A DNA stretch of 15,254 bases from NCBI GenBank assembly GCA_003225615.1, contig QIAS01000190.1:616-15869 (forward strand). Direction: 5' to 3'. Position numbers and translations under genes: made by a program. Below the pieces are notes generated by a model. That model worked only from the letters and a program-made list of their open reading frames with translations, made no database searches and was not told the DNA's origin. Of the stretch, positions 14,697 through 15,254 are shown piece after piece; the stretch's first letter is position 1; every line of letters starts with the position of its first letter. This DNA is from Acidobacteriota bacterium. Lineage in GTDB: Bacteria > Acidobacteriota > Terriglobia > Terriglobales > Acidobacteriaceae.

Positions 14697-15254
14697 TCAG
14701 CACGGCGGCTCTATGCCGATCTTGTCGTTGACGGCACCTTGAATCCGCTGTTTGCAGCCGAGATATCGTTCGGTTGTCTGAATCGAAACATGACCGAGCA
14801 GAAACTGGATTTGCTCCAGTTCGCCTCCGGCGGCGTAGCAAAGCCGTGCACAGGTTCTGCGGAGATCGTGGGGCGCTAACTTGTCGATCCCAGCCTTCCT
14901 GGCATACTCCCGAACCACGTGCCAGACCGCCTTTTCCGTCAGCCTCTCTCCCCCAGGTTTTTCCCATCCTGTGCACCCGACGAAACAACTTGCCCGATGT
15001 AATGTTCGCTGCCTGGATCCACTGGTCGACGACATTCTTTACCCATGCCGGCATCGGGATCGTGCGGGTGTGACCTGCCTTTCCCTTCAGATCGACAATG
15101 GCCCAGTGTTCTTCACGCTGTTGAATGTGGCCGAAATTTAGCTCAACTGCCTCATGTCGCCGTAGGCCACAGGCGAGTAAGACGGCCAGAAGTGCTCGAT
15201 CACGTTTTTCCTTCAAGCGCTCGCCGCCGGGAACCTGCCACAGTCTCTGCGACT
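14697..15254 (-). pseudogene. Tyrosine recombinase catalytic half, one frameshift, 5' part outside window
   Basis: The gene enters from the right edge. In the first frame (codons from 15252) it reads LWQVPGGERLKEKRDRALLA, then ACGLRRHEAVEL with catalytic Arg, and LKGKAGHTRTIP with the catalytic Lys in its beta-hairpin. After GKTWG the frame breaks at a five-C run on the plus strand (14950-14954). One base fewer would give W-G-E-R-L. The next frame continues ERLTEKAVWHVV, then HDLRRTCARLC, LLGHVSIQTTERYLG with the H and the Tyr nucleophile, ending IGIEPPC. All catalytic residues R-K-H-R-H-Y are present across the two frames. It may be inactive, or the extra base may be a sequence error. It appears to be the same family as the fragment at 12100-12351. 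Confidence 0.85.

Noticed and set aside
14940..14960. Programmed ribosomal frameshift in the recombinase
   Set aside because: No slippery heptamer of the known type with a downstream structure was seen, and this family is normally a single frame; a run-length indel is simpler.
1..15254. tRNA or rRNA genes, or a CRISPR array
   Set aside because: No cloverleaf, rRNA-like segment or regularly spaced repeat was recognised by eye.

Overview
The window looks like accessory chromosome of a soil Acidobacteriota (Terriglobia-like). This is inferred from the moderately high GC, the SD-led starts, and protein families that I recall as common there: a small acidic DELGPASAGQSGD-type protein, GH79 enzymes and an expanded tyrosine-recombinase family. 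No rRNA, tRNA or CRISPR array is visible, so taxonomy rests on protein resemblance only.

Layout. (a) 1-1062: the 5' part of a SAM-dependent methyltransferase leaves the left edge, followed by an unrecognised minus-strand reading frame that may be the C-terminal remnant of a larger protein. (b) 985-1716: no convincing gene. (c) 1717-4270: a minus-strand gene run of MDR-family oxidoreductase, small acidic protein, SnoaL-like protein and LigB/YgiD-type extradiol dioxygenase, with short gaps and mostly clear SD sites; it is probably one transcription unit for small-molecule redox or aromatic chemistry. (d) 4271-4577: a divergent intergenic region with a perfect 7-bp inverted repeat, a candidate operator. 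(e) 4578-8150: a plus-strand run of secreted GH79 glycosidase, M20 amidohydrolase and a TRIC/UPF0126 membrane protein, the last two sharing an ATGA overlap. (f) 8267-10078: an MFS_3-type exporter with a fused C-terminal alpha/beta domain, preceded by a frameshifted stub of a zinc alcohol dehydrogenase whose stop overlaps the exporter GTG start. (g) 10286-12090: an exported aspartoacylase/AstE-like metalloenzyme and an SRAP (YedK/HMCES) protein. (h) 12100-15254: a decayed mobile region. A broken N-terminal piece of a tyrosine recombinase lies at its left end. A frameshifted catalytic half, apparently of the same family, runs off its right end. Between them are a secreted lipocalin-like protein, a short LamG-like fragment and a DinB-family protein.

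No coherent new system is evident. The most informative signals are gene decay: three frame-broken genes, each broken by a one-base change in a G run, and two same-family recombinase remnants whose order on the chromosome cannot come from one simple gene. Secondary points are the divergent palindrome, two substitutions near the SRAP active site, and the unexplained minus-strand reading frame at the left.
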